Position numbers and translations under genes: made by a program. Shown piece by piece: positions 54,004 to 62,298 of a DNA stretch of 64,000 nucleotides (position 1 is the first letter of the stretch; every line of letters begins with the position of its first letter). Source of the DNA: an uncultured bacterium (GTDB taxonomy: Bacteria > Cyanobacteriota > Vampirovibrionia > Gastranaerophilales > Gastranaerophilaceae); assembly GCA_905216055.1 (NCBI GenBank), contig CAJMSH010000003.1, forward strand, positions 193,999 through 257,998, given 5' to 3'. A model generated the notes under the pieces. The model saw only the letters and a list, made by a program, of their open reading frames with translations, made no database searches and had not been told where the DNA came from.

Positions 54004-54018
54004 TTAGATATCGAACTA
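54004..54018 (+). promoter_or_regulatory. Second MarR-type operator
   Basis: TTAGATATCGAACTA matches 13 of 15 bases of TTAGACATCTAACTA in the MarR promoter and lies 14 bases before the cupin start, directly ahead of AGGAGG. It probably puts the cupin gene under the same regulator. Confidence 0.6.
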
Positions 54019-54031
54019 AAAGGAGGAAATT

Positions 54032-54409
54032 ATGACAAATTACAAAAAAGCAGAATTAGGCACTATTGAAGGATTAATCAATTTGGAAAACGGAAAAGCA
54101 TTTTTGCATGATAAATTGGATTTAACAAGTTGCGAAATATCTTTAAACACTGTCCCAAAGGGATTTAAAGTCCCTTTTAACCATAAGCATAAACAAAACG
54201 AAGAAGTATATATAATTTTGAAGGGTGAAGGAAAAATGACAATAGACGGTGAAGCTGTAGATGTAAAAGAAGGTTCTGTTGTCAAAGTTGCACCGGAAGC
54301 TTCCAGAACTATTGAAAATACGTCAGATAATGAATTTCAATTTATTTGTGTACAAGCAAAAGCAAATTCACTGGAGCAATACGGTTTTGGCGACGGTGAG
54401 ATATGTTAG
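54032..54409 (+). CDS. Cupin-domain protein under MarR control
   Basis: A 125-residue cupin with PFNHKHKQNEEVYIILKGEG and VKEGSVVKVAPEASRTIENT; the HKHK part offers metal ligands, but the second motif has no histidine. It follows the MarR gene by 46 bases with AGGAGG before the ATG, and a terminator follows. A role in response to the MarR ligand is inferred from the shared operator. Confidence 0.87.
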   Translation: MTNYKKAELGTIEGLINLENGKAFLHDKLDLTSCEISLNTVPKGFKVPFNHKHKQNEEVYIILKGEGKMTIDGEAVDVKEGSVVKVAPEASRTIENTSDNEFQFICVQAKANSLEQYGFGDGEIC

Positions 54410-54420
54410 GAATAAAAAAT

Positions 54421-54451
54421 AAATCGGAGTAATATGTACTCCGATTTTTTT
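54421..54451 (+). terminator. Terminator of the MarR-cupin unit
   Basis: AATCGGAGTA and TACTCCGATT pair perfectly around ATATG, followed by TTTTTT. Confidence 0.88.
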
Positions 54452-54516
54452 AACAAAATATTTTATGTAGCAAAAAAAATTTTTTTTATGTTTTATTTTG
54501 TGCGAAAGGATTTTAT

Positions 54517-54909
54517 ATGAAAGTACAAAATAATTCTTCAATAAATTTTCAAGCAAGTGTTTCTGATTCTGTATTATATCGTCTCAATCGTCAATTAAGG
54601 ACTTGTCAGAGCAAGAAAAAAAGCAAAGCTCTTGTAAATGAAACATTAAAGAATATCAGCAATTGGGGTGATCCTAAATCACGTGTTGTTATAGCAAAAG
54701 ATGATAATGGTAAGTGTCATTTGGGATTACAATATTTTGTAAAACCAATGTTGAAAGTTTCTTGGGCAATAAAAAATTTGAAAGGTAGAACAGAATTATC
54801 TCAATTTTTGGCTTTAAAAGAAGCTAATATTGTTGAAACAGAAAAAACTATTGAATATCTATATTCAAAATATGGCAAAGGAATTTTCAACAGGTATAAT
54901 AATCTTTAA
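54517..54909 (+). CDS. Hypothetical protein with N-terminal NFQAS motif
   Basis: A 130-residue basic protein: MKVQNNSSINFQASVSD at the start, then helical parts (VLYRLNRQLRTCQSKKKSKA) and a YSKYGKGIFNRYNNL end. The Phe-Gln-Ala motif near the start is shared in kind with proteins at 19076, 26008 and 52930. AAAGGA precedes the ATG. Function unknown. Confidence 0.65.
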   Translation: MKVQNNSSINFQASVSDSVLYRLNRQLRTCQSKKKSKALVNETLKNISNWGDPKSRVVIAKDDNGKCHLGLQYFVKPMLKVSWAIKNLKGRTELSQFLALKEANIVETEKTIEYLYSKYGKGIFNRYNNL

Positions 54910-54915
54910 AACAAT

Positions 54916-55617
54916 TTAAAAACAAGTTTTATAAGATTTCAAATCCTTTTTCCAAGTTACATAAAAATAAATTGCTAATATAAAGTATACTCCCCACATT
55001 AAGACTGTTGAATATACTTTTGTGCCGTGTATTAAAATGTTAAGCCACATCAAAAGCGAAAGCCCGTTTACGATTGCCCAAATCATCCATTGTTCGATTG
55101 CTCTTTTTACTGTCAAATACATTCCGACAATAGATAAAAATGTTGTAATCCCATCAATTATCGGGCTTTTATCGTTGAAATTGTAAAGAATAAATGATGT
55201 TATAACGCAGCCTAAAATACTTATCAATGTTATTATTAAGCGTTCTTTAAGGTTTAAACGTCTTTTTTTTATTTCACCTGTGTCAGGTTGTAAATGCTTT
55301 TTCCACTTAAAAATTCCGAGAATCTGCATAGGTATATAATAACAAAGCGAAAGAAGCATATTGCCCCAAAGCGCATTATGAAAAGCAAGCCAAATATACC
55401 CACCGGAACCCAAAAGTCCGAATATGTAACAGGATATTTTGCCTTTTCCTGCAATAATAGTATATAAAATTCCACAAACAGCATTTATAATTGCAGCAGG
55501 ATTATCGTGTAAAATTATTGCATTATACAAAATTATGGCAAAAACGAGTGTTAATCCTAGAATTTCAAAATTCTTCCAGCCATGTAATTCTTTTTTTATA
55601 AATTCTGTGAATTTCAT
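54916..55617 (-). CDS. pnuC: Nicotinamide riboside/thiamine transporter PnuC family
   Basis: A 233-residue membrane protein with seven or so helices. FNDKSPIIDGITTFLSIVGM and YLTVKRAIEQWMIWAIVNGL are the family signature that binds the vitamin ring (WxxW-like and EQW). The start is taken at ATG 55617 because the longer frame runs into the divergent gene; 55626 is equally possible. NR/NMN uptake is the usual role, but thiamine or riboflavin carriers share the fold. Confidence 0.88.
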   Translation of the reverse strand: MKFTEFIKKELHGWKNFEILGLTLVFAIILYNAIILHDNPAAIINAVCGILYTIIAGKGKISCYIFGLLGSGGYIWLAFHNALWGNMLLSLCYYIPMQILGIFKWKKHLQPDTGEIKKRRLNLKERLIITLISILGCVITSFILYNFNDKSPIIDGITTFLSIVGMYLTVKRAIEQWMIWAIVNGLSLLMWLNILIHGTKVYSTVLMWGVYFILAIYFYVTWKKDLKSYKTCF

Positions 55618-55642
55618 TATGAGCATTGTATAATGAATTGAG

Positions 55643-56605
55643 ATGAAAGTACAGCCTATATATACAAGCAAAATAGTCAAAAAGGGATTGGAGTTTGCGG
55701 CAGATAACAGTTTGTTATTTGGCGCAACAGCATCTTTTGTGCTTTCTGCTGCTGTGCGTTCGCCGATTATTCTTTTGACACCTCACACTGATAAGGAAAA
55801 TAAAAAATATGCTTGTGCAAAATCGCTTGCATCAAGTGTTGTGAATTATTTGACGGTTTTTGCAGTATCAATGCCTTTTGAGAAAGCCTTGAAGAAAATT
55901 GATAATAAACCTCAGAAATATTTGAAAAAAGATACAATAAAAATGTTGCAGTCAGGAGAAAAAAGCCTTGCAAAATCAAGACGTTATTCATTTGCTACAC
56001 AGCTTTTCAAATTAGGATTGGGATTTTTGCTTGCTGCGCCTAAATCTGCTCTAACGTGTTTGCTAATCCCGGGTATTATGTCAAAAATTTCACCTAAAAA
56101 AGATAAAAAAACTCAAGTTTCTTTTACAGGAGCTTATGATAACGGAGTTTCTTATTTAGCGAAACGTGTCGGAAAATTGATTGATTCAGGTTTTGTAAAA
56201 AATATGTCTGAAAAATTCCACAACACAAATTTTGAACATCACATGATGTCTGTAACAGATATATTTGCGACAGGTGCTTTTATGTTTCAGACTTCAAGAA
56301 GTAAAAAAATTGAAGAAAATCGTAAAAAACCTTTAATGTATAATGCCGCATTATCAACAGGATTTTCTATTGCTGGAAGTTATTTGTTGAGCAAGATTTT
56401 AGACAAGCCGACAGAAAAATTTGTTAAAAAATTCTCTGAAATCAATAAAAATTCACCGAAGCTTGAAAAATATCTTGAGGGAATAAAAGTTGTAAAACCC
56501 GCAATGATTTTAGGCGGAATTTATTATGTTGCAATTCCTGTAATTTCGACATTCTTGGCAGACAGAGTGGATAATAAAAATCAAAATTATGCTAAAAAAG
56601 CCTAA
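55643..56605 (+). CDS. Lineage-type membrane protein with internal SFTG motif
   Basis: A 320-residue protein with hydrophobic segments in the N-terminal half (LLFGATASFVLSAAVRSPII, SVVNYLTVFAVSMPFEKAL) and C-terminal half (AALSTGFSIAGSYLLSKIL, VVKPAMILGGIYYVAIPVIS). KTQVSFTGAY near residue 155 repeats the Phe-Thr-Gly motif found at N-termini elsewhere. TATAAT at 55629-55634 lies nine bases before the ATG, so the leader is minimal. Similar in layout to genes at 28769 and 41064; no function recognised. Confidence 0.65.
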   Translation: MKVQPIYTSKIVKKGLEFAADNSLLFGATASFVLSAAVRSPIILLTPHTDKENKKYACAKSLASSVVNYLTVFAVSMPFEKALKKIDNKPQKYLKKDTIKMLQSGEKSLAKSRRYSFATQLFKLGLGFLLAAPKSALTCLLIPGIMSKISPKKDKKTQVSFTGAYDNGVSYLAKRVGKLIDSGFVKNMSEKFHNTNFEHHMMSVTDIFATGAFMFQTSRSKKIEENRKKPLMYNAALSTGFSIAGSYLLSKILDKPTEKFVKKFSEINKNSPKLEKYLEGIKVVKPAMILGGIYYVAIPVISTFLADRVDNKNQNYAKKA

Positions 56606-56616
56606 ATAATTTTAAT

Positions 56617-57246
56617 TTACATATTTTCTTCGTCTTCTTCCAATGATTCATTTATAAATCTTGCAGGATTTTCCATTATATATTCAATATCTGCCGGATT
56701 TTTAATGTAATTGTAATCATATCTTTCAGCGTTATGATTTAGAGATATTGTTCCGTAATCCAAAATTCTTCCCATTGTACTTTGAGAAAAATCACACATA
56801 TTAAATTTATTAATAGGAATATCAATTTCAACAGGATTTAAAACTCCTATTTTAATGTGTGCAAATTTTGTAGTTATAATAATTTTATCTGAGTTATATC
56901 TCAAAATAGGGTAAACAATAGGAATAAGGATTAAAAATACAACAATCCAGCTAAAAATACTGTGAGTGTTTAAAAATATTACCCAAAAATATATGAAAAA
57001 TATCGGAGTCATAAAAATTGGCCAGAAAAGTGCCATCCAGTGTTTTTTTACATCGTATAAAACGAGTTCTTCGCTATTTTCAGGCGGAAGTTTATATTCT
57101 TGCGGAATTTCGTATTCCTGCTTTATAGGTTCTACTCTAACAGGTTCAGGTTTTTTTTCAACTATTTCGATTTTTAAATCTGCACCGCAATACCTGCAAA
57201 AGTTATCAAAATCTTTAACCGGTTTTCCGCAATTTGGACAAAACAT
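56617..57246 (-). CDS. Zinc-ribbon and bacterial PH-domain membrane protein
   Basis: Residues 1-25 form a zinc ribbon (MFCPNCGKPVKDFDNFCRYC). A proline-rich linker leads to two membrane helices (MALFWPIFMTPIFFIYFWVI, FSWIVVFLILIPIVYPIL) and a YdbT-type PH domain (DKIIITTKFAHIKIGVLNPV, GRILDYGTISLN). Such proteins are poorly characterised membrane-surface factors. It is convergent with the gene at 55643. Confidence 0.8.
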   Translation of the reverse strand: MFCPNCGKPVKDFDNFCRYCGADLKIEIVEKKPEPVRVEPIKQEYEIPQEYKLPPENSEELVLYDVKKHWMALFWPIFMTPIFFIYFWVIFLNTHSIFSWIVVFLILIPIVYPILRYNSDKIIITTKFAHIKIGVLNPVEIDIPINKFNMCDFSQSTMGRILDYGTISLNHNAERYDYNYIKNPADIEYIMENPARFINESLEEDEENM

Positions 57247-57327
57247 TATGTACTCCTTTGTGAGCCAATTTTAACACAGGATTTGACTTTAGTCAATCAA
57301 GGATATATTATTAACTTTGGAGAATTT

Positions 57328-58236
57328 ATGAATAAAGCCGAACTTTTAAGATTATATAATTTAGAGCTTGATGAACTTTTGAAAGAGGCATCAAAATATA
57401 TTAAAAATGATGTTGAGTTTTGTTCACTTGTAAATGCCCGTAATGGCAAATGTTCACAGAATTGCAAGTATTGTGCGCAAAGCTCGTATTATAAAACTCA
57501 TATTGATGCCTATCCTTTGATAGAGCTTGAGAAAGTCAGAAAAGCTGCTATTGATGCAAAATCTCATAAGGCTTCAAGATTTGCAATTGTAACGTCAGGC
57601 AAAACTCCTGATGAAAGCGATTTTGATAAAATTCTTGCAATGATTGATGAAGTCAATAAAATAGATGGGTTGAAAAGTTGTGCTTCTATCGGAATTTTGA
57701 ACGAAGAACAAATTAAAAAGTTGAAAGAACACGGTTTGGTAAGATTTCATCACAATATAAATACTTCAAGGTCTTATTATCCTGAAGTTTGTACTACTCA
57801 CAGTTTTGATGACAGATTAAACACCTGCAGACTTGTCAAGAAATACGGAATGGAATTGTGCTGCGGTGTAATTTTGGGAATGGGTGAAAGTGTTGAACAA
57901 AGAGTTGAAATGGCATTAGAGCTTGCAGAAATTCAACCTGATTCAATCCCGATAAATATTTTGATGCCGATTCCACAAACCCCGTTTGAAAATTATTACG
58001 ACAAGATTGATGAAGAAAATGTCTTGAGAACTCTTGCAATATTTAAAATTGCAAACCCGAAATCAATACTTCGTTTTTGTGGCGGGAGAATGCGTCTTTC
58101 TGATGAAAACCAGCGTAAAGCCCTAAAATCTTGTGTAGAAGGTATTATGACAGGGAATTATCTTACAACTGTTGGGAAAGCTCCTCAAGAAGATATAAAG
58201 ACTGTTTTGGATTTAGGTAAAAATATTAAATTGTAA
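57328..58236 (+). CDS. bioB: Biotin synthase
   Basis: Radical SAM enzyme that inserts sulfur into dethiobiotin. The 302-residue protein has CSQNCKYCAQSSYY (4Fe-4S cysteines), SGKTPDESDF, HHNINTSRSYYPEVCTTHSF, CCGVILGMGESVEQR and RFCGGRMRLSDENQ, all BioB landmarks. The ATG at 57328 is preferred because GGAG lies before it; the frame opens at 57283. No other biotin gene is adjacent, so precursor uptake or distant genes are implied. Confidence 0.93.
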   Translation: MNKAELLRLYNLELDELLKEASKYIKNDVEFCSLVNARNGKCSQNCKYCAQSSYYKTHIDAYPLIELEKVRKAAIDAKSHKASRFAIVTSGKTPDESDFDKILAMIDEVNKIDGLKSCASIGILNEEQIKKLKEHGLVRFHHNINTSRSYYPEVCTTHSFDDRLNTCRLVKKYGMELCCGVILGMGESVEQRVEMALELAEIQPDSIPINILMPIPQTPFENYYDKIDEENVLRTLAIFKIANPKSILRFCGGRMRLSDENQRKALKSCVEGIMTGNYLTTVGKAPQEDIKTVLDLGKNIKL

Positions 58237-58307
58237 CAAAAATTTATAATTATTAAAGAAATTAATTTCTCTATCCGTATTACTTTTAAGTAAAAAGGTT
58301 AATATGT

Positions 58308-59021
58308 ATGAGTAATGAAATTAATTTTAATCTAAATCTTCCAATGGATACCCCGGAAGTAAATAATTTCGGTATGATGAAGTCTGGTTTAGACAAAAGT
58401 ACTAGTGCTGACTTAAAAATGAACAGTGTGTGGGAACAACCGTCAAAAACGGAGCCGACTGCATCTCAACCTGCACGAAATAAAAAACAATCTTCTTCTG
58501 TTGCTCAAAGATTACACTCAGATTGGCAAACAGTAATGAAAGTGGAATCAAAAGCAAAACAAAGCAGGTTTAAATGTGATCCGAATATATCTTTTAACTT
58601 TTTTAATGAGGTTACAAAGGTTGCTAAAAACATAAATTGTAATCCGGAAGATTTGGCTGCAATAATTTATAAAGAATCTCATTTTGATCCGAAAGCAAAA
58701 AGTAGTTCAGGTAAATATGTAGGTCTGATTCAGATGGATAAAATGACATTTGATAGTCTTGCGATTAGAAATAAATGTTCATATAATGATTATTGCACTC
58801 TTCCGAGAGAAAAACAGTTAAAATATACAGAAGCGTATTTGAAATTCCGAATAAATGAAAAAGGTCTTAAAGGTAAACGTTTAAGTGGCGGACAGATTTA
58901 TACTCTTATTCGTCGTCCGGCAGAAATTCATAATCGAGGAGTTGTGAACAAGCATCAAAAAACTGTTGATGATGCAAAGAAAATTCCTGCAAAAATGAAA
59001 AAATTAAATACAAAAATGTAG
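58308..59021 (+). CDS. Lytic transglycosylase-like (SLT) protein
   Basis: The 237-residue protein has a disordered N-terminal 80 residues and an SLT-type domain: IIYKESHFDPKAKSSSGKYV then GLIQMDKMTFDSL, where the Glu in KESHFDP is the catalytic acid. No signal peptide is seen, so export must use another route or it acts after lysis. Peptidoglycan cutting is the expected activity. No phage gene is nearby. Confidence 0.8.
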   Translation: MSNEINFNLNLPMDTPEVNNFGMMKSGLDKSTSADLKMNSVWEQPSKTEPTASQPARNKKQSSSVAQRLHSDWQTVMKVESKAKQSRFKCDPNISFNFFNEVTKVAKNINCNPEDLAAIIYKESHFDPKAKSSSGKYVGLIQMDKMTFDSLAIRNKCSYNDYCTLPREKQLKYTEAYLKFRINEKGLKGKRLSGGQIYTLIRRPAEIHNRGVVNKHQKTVDDAKKIPAKMKKLNTKM

Positions 59022-59057
59022 ATTATAAAAAAAGTGAATAATATTATTAAAAATAAG

Positions 59058-59090
59058 AAAACCGATATCTTTTTTGATATCGGTTTTCCC
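59058..59090 (+). terminator. Terminator between convergent genes
   Basis: AAAACCGATATC and GATATCGGTTTT pair perfectly around six T after the transglycosylase gene. Confidence 0.85.
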
Positions 59091-59148
59091 AGGCTTCGAA
59101 CAGATTATGTACTGTGCCGGCATTGAATTAATGCGAAAATTTAAGCAA

Positions 59149-61179
59149 TTATTCAGAGCAGCCGAATGCAATAGTAATGTGTTCTCTTGGATTAACAGCG
59201 GAGATTTTGTATCCGCGCGGGTCAACAAGGTAAGCAAATTCGTCGCCTGTAGTTTGGAATAAGCCCATTGTACCTGATAAAGCTGTTCTTGTAACATCAA
59301 CAGGGGCTTTAACAGTTTCCCATAAGCCGTCGCCTAAGTTACGAGCAGCAGCACCAAATTCTCCTTGGAATGCGTGACCTAGCATATAACCGGCGTCGTT
59401 AGAGATGTTTTCAGCAGCGTTACCAACGTTTGTAATGATACCGCCTGCAGTTCTACCTACAACACCAATCATTGAACCTGCTAATGTAAACGGCATTTCA
59501 ACAAGTCTTGCAACAGGGTTAACCTGTTTTGATTTGTTAACTTGAGCTTGTAGAATTTGTTTAGGTAATTTAGTTTTGCAATCACCGTTTTTGATTTCAG
59601 TGAAAGACAATTTTAAAGCACCTTTGTCACAGCCTGAAGGTCTGATAACTTCTACAACCTGACCTGTTACGGTTGAACCGCAAGGGTAAGTTACACCGTT
59701 AATTGTTACGTCTTCAAGAGTGTTTGCTCTGAAGTATTGGCCTACGTGAGATGATTTTGCTGTTAATTGGTCAATCATTTTTACTTTTAATGTAGGGATT
59801 TTAACAATTTCTTCTTGTTCTACAAATGCGTTTTTATTTACAGGACAAGCAGGGCAGATATTGTTTGCTGTTTTTGGATTTGTATCGTAGCCTAATGCTA
59901 CACGAACAGTTTGCATCATTGAAGCGACCTCTGCACGAGTTGCTTCTTTGTTTGGCATAATCATATTTGGGTTAGGTGAATCTTTCAAAGCACCGTTTTC
60001 CAAAGATTTTGCAACCGGAATTCTTGCCCAGTTAGGAATAGATGCACCGTCTGCATATTTGCTCAAGATTTCATCTGCTTTGCATTGGTCGATATCACAA
60101 GTCATACCTTTTGCGATTGTTGTTAAGGCTTCAACTCTTGTTACAGGGTGGTTTGGTTTGAAGTTTCCGTCAGGGTAGCCCTTTAACAAGTCTTCATCAA
60201 CTGCTTTTGCAATAGCTGCGTTAGCCCAGTTGCTTTTTGGAACGTCTTTGAACAAACCTTCACGAGGCATATCGCATTTGTCAAGGTTAAATCCTTTAAC
60301 CAACATTGTTGCAAATTCAGCACGAGAGATGTTTCTGTTAGGTTTGAAGTAACCGTCCGGATAACCTACTACAACATCATTTATCGCTAATTTGTCGATG
60401 TCGCAAGCTGCCCAAAATCCGTTAGGAACATCAGGGAATTGGCAACCGCCTAAATTTGCTGCTGCACCCGTTGTTTGCATCATTTGGTTAGGGATTTCAT
60501 AGGGAACGAATGATTTTCTGACAGCGTCAATTGAGTTTGCGGATTGAAAATCAATCGGGCAATTGTTACCGTCCATTAACCTTTCGTTTCTGTCTATCGG
60601 AATACCGTTATGTCTTGTCGGTTCTTCATTTAGGCAAGGCATTTGAGATGCTGCACCTGTAACTTGTCCTTGAGATGAAACTGTTGTGCCGCTAACATTT
60701 GATGAAAGAACTCTTGGTGTTCCTGCAAGCGGTGTATCTGTTGAAAAAATAGAGTTTGCTGGCTGACCTATGTAGTTGTTTGTACCATAAATTGCATTAG
60801 GATAGCCATATACCTGTTTCATATCTTTTCTGTCAGGTTTTCCTGTTTGAGGACAAACTGCACAGGCAGGATCTGCAGGTTGATCACAGCTTATTTCATC
60901 AGGACATCCGCAGTCTGATTTTTGTTCTGTTTCGCACGGATCGCATGGAGCCGGTTTTTGGCAATCACAATCAGGCAGTGCTTTTTTACACTTTGAACAA
61001 GTGTTTGGTTTTGCAGTTTCACATGGGCATGCCGGCCCTGTTACGACAGGTAACGGTTCTGCGCAAGGTGCCGGTGTTTCCGGGGTTTCGCATGGACATG
61101 CCGCCATTGCCTGATTCAAGGAACACGTTGCTATTCCAACGGCAATTGCAGCTGCCACAGTCAGTTTTTTAATAGTCAT
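59149..61179 (-). CDS. Cysteine-rich S-layer-homology (SLH) envelope protein
   Basis: The 676-residue protein has a signal peptide ending QAMAA (about residue 27), then a segment with 16 cysteines between residues 28 and 109 (CPCETPETPAPC, CSKCKKALPDCDCQ, SDCGCPDEISC), a linker, and three SLH domains at about 248-296 (VVGYPDGYFKPNRNISRAEF), 309-357 (LLKGYPDGNFKPNHPVTRVE) and 371-425. SLH domains bind cell-wall polymers. The last 220 residues carry a beta-rich part (YPCGSTVTGQVVEVIRPSGC) and amphipathic helices. The full AAGGAGGT and relatively GC-rich codons suggest a very abundant protein. Confidence 0.93.
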   Translation of the reverse strand: MTIKKLTVAAAIAVGIATCSLNQAMAACPCETPETPAPCAEPLPVVTGPACPCETAKPNTCSKCKKALPDCDCQKPAPCDPCETEQKSDCGCPDEISCDQPADPACAVCPQTGKPDRKDMKQVYGYPNAIYGTNNYIGQPANSIFSTDTPLAGTPRVLSSNVSGTTVSSQGQVTGAASQMPCLNEEPTRHNGIPIDRNERLMDGNNCPIDFQSANSIDAVRKSFVPYEIPNQMMQTTGAAANLGGCQFPDVPNGFWAACDIDKLAINDVVVGYPDGYFKPNRNISRAEFATMLVKGFNLDKCDMPREGLFKDVPKSNWANAAIAKAVDEDLLKGYPDGNFKPNHPVTRVEALTTIAKGMTCDIDQCKADEILSKYADGASIPNWARIPVAKSLENGALKDSPNPNMIMPNKEATRAEVASMMQTVRVALGYDTNPKTANNICPACPVNKNAFVEQEEIVKIPTLKVKMIDQLTAKSSHVGQYFRANTLEDVTINGVTYPCGSTVTGQVVEVIRPSGCDKGALKLSFTEIKNGDCKTKLPKQILQAQVNKSKQVNPVARLVEMPFTLAGSMIGVVGRTAGGIITNVGNAAENISNDAGYMLGHAFQGEFGAAARNLGDGLWETVKAPVDVTRTALSGTMGLFQTTGDEFAYLVDPRGYKISAVNPREHITIAFGCSE

Positions 61180-61198
61180 TTTTACCTCCTTGTGTTAT

Positions 61199-61220
61199 GG
61201 GCTTTTTTTGAAAAAACCCC
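61199..61220 (-). promoter_or_regulatory. 5' UTR hairpin of the SLH gene
   Basis: On the minus strand GGGGTTTTTT and AAAAAAGCCC can pair about 20 bases before the start codon and just ahead of AAGGAGGT. It could stabilise the abundant mRNA. The remaining 61221-61415 contains no gene that I can support. Confidence 0.35.
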
Positions 61221-61415
61221 AAAAAATTTTTTAAAAAACAAACTAATACTAGATTATGTACTTTATTTTTCCTTATAAACATTACCGTAAGAGGTTATCC
61301 GCTCAGGCTATTCTTGCATTATGAATATTTTAAATTTTTTAATGACAGCGGTATTTTCAAGGTTTGAAAATTATATTTTTTATTTCATAAATATTATGCA
61401 GATTTTTAGATTTTG

Positions 61416-61424
61416 TGTTATAAT
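61416..61424 (+). promoter_or_regulatory. Extended -10 promoter
   Basis: TGTTATAAT is an extended -10 element. A transcript starting near 61431 would meet a terminator hairpin within ten bases. Confidence 0.5.
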
Positions 61425-61440
61425 ATAAATAGCTTCTTGT

Positions 61441-61474
61441 ACCACCATTGATTGGTGGTTTTTTCTTTTTTTTT
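61441..61474 (+). terminator. Terminator or attenuator before the amino-acid-binding lipoprotein gene
   Basis: ACCACC and GGTGGT pair around ATTGATT and are followed by a long T-run (TTTTTTC then nine T). It lies between a promoter and the start codon at 61494. Confidence 0.75.
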
Positions 61475-61493
61475 AATGTATTATATTTTTATT

Positions 61494-62270
61494 ATGAAAA
61501 AGGTTATTCTTGCTCTTTTATTATTATGTTTGGTTTGCTGCGGTTGCGGGAAGAAAAAAGGCGTTAGTGACGATTTATCGAAAATTTATCAACGTGACAA
61601 AATTATTATTGGTGTTCGTGATGATGCTCCTCCTTTCGGATTTAGAGATAAGAAAGGGAATCTTATAGGATACGACATTGATTTGGCAAAAATTATTACG
61701 GCAAGCATTTTAGGGAATGAAAATAGGGCTGAATTTGTACCAGTTACTGCTTCAAACAGGATTATGAAATTAAATTCCGGTGATGTGGATATGCTTGTTG
61801 CAACAATGTCTATTACAAATCAAAGACAGCAAATTTTGGATTTTTCTATTCCTTATTATATTGCAGGACAAGCTATCCTTGTTAAAAGCTCAAGTCAGGC
61901 TCAATCTTTAAGTGATTTTGAGGGAGAAAGATTAATTATTGTTTTTGGTTCAACAAGTGAAAGAAATCTTCGCACTAATGTGCCGGAAGTAAAGATTGTT
62001 GGTTATAAAAATTATACGCAAGCCGTAAATGCTCTAAAAGCGGGTAAAGCTCAAGGTATCGTGGCTGATGATTCTATCCTTTTGGGCTTTGCTGTCAATG
62101 ACAAATCAGTCAAGCTTTTGCCTAAAAGATATTCAAAAGAGCCTTATGCCGTTGCAGTTAGAAAAGATGACAAATCTACAAGACTTCTTGCTAAAGTTAA
62201 TGATGTTATAGGAAGTATGCAAAGTACAGGCAGACTTAACAGACTGCAAGAAAAGTGGCAAATAAAGTAA
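61494..62270 (+). CDS. Amino-acid-binding lipoprotein (SBP family 3)
   Basis: The 258-residue protein starts with a lipoprotein signal (MKKVILALLLLCLVCCGCGK). DKIIIGVRDDAPPFGFRDKK, GYDIDLAKII, LNSGDVDMLVATMSITNQRQ and LDFSIPYYIAGQAILVK are the family 3 (glutamine/polar amino acid) landmarks. No permease or ATPase gene is adjacent, so it serves a transporter encoded elsewhere. The ATG at 61494 is chosen because the signal peptide begins there; TATATT lies six bases before it and no Shine-Dalgarno sequence is visible. Confidence 0.92.
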   Translation: MKKVILALLLLCLVCCGCGKKKGVSDDLSKIYQRDKIIIGVRDDAPPFGFRDKKGNLIGYDIDLAKIITASILGNENRAEFVPVTASNRIMKLNSGDVDMLVATMSITNQRQQILDFSIPYYIAGQAILVKSSSQAQSLSDFEGERLIIVFGSTSERNLRTNVPEVKIVGYKNYTQAVNALKAGKAQGIVADDSILLGFAVNDKSVKLLPKRYSKEPYAVAVRKDDKSTRLLAKVNDVIGSMQSTGRLNRLQEKWQIK

Positions 62271-62298
62271 TTTTTTAACTTATTTTTTTTATCTCATC

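Noticed and set aside
58308..59021. Phage endolysin
   Set aside because: No holin or other phage gene is nearby, and the long disordered N-terminus fits a cellular protein.
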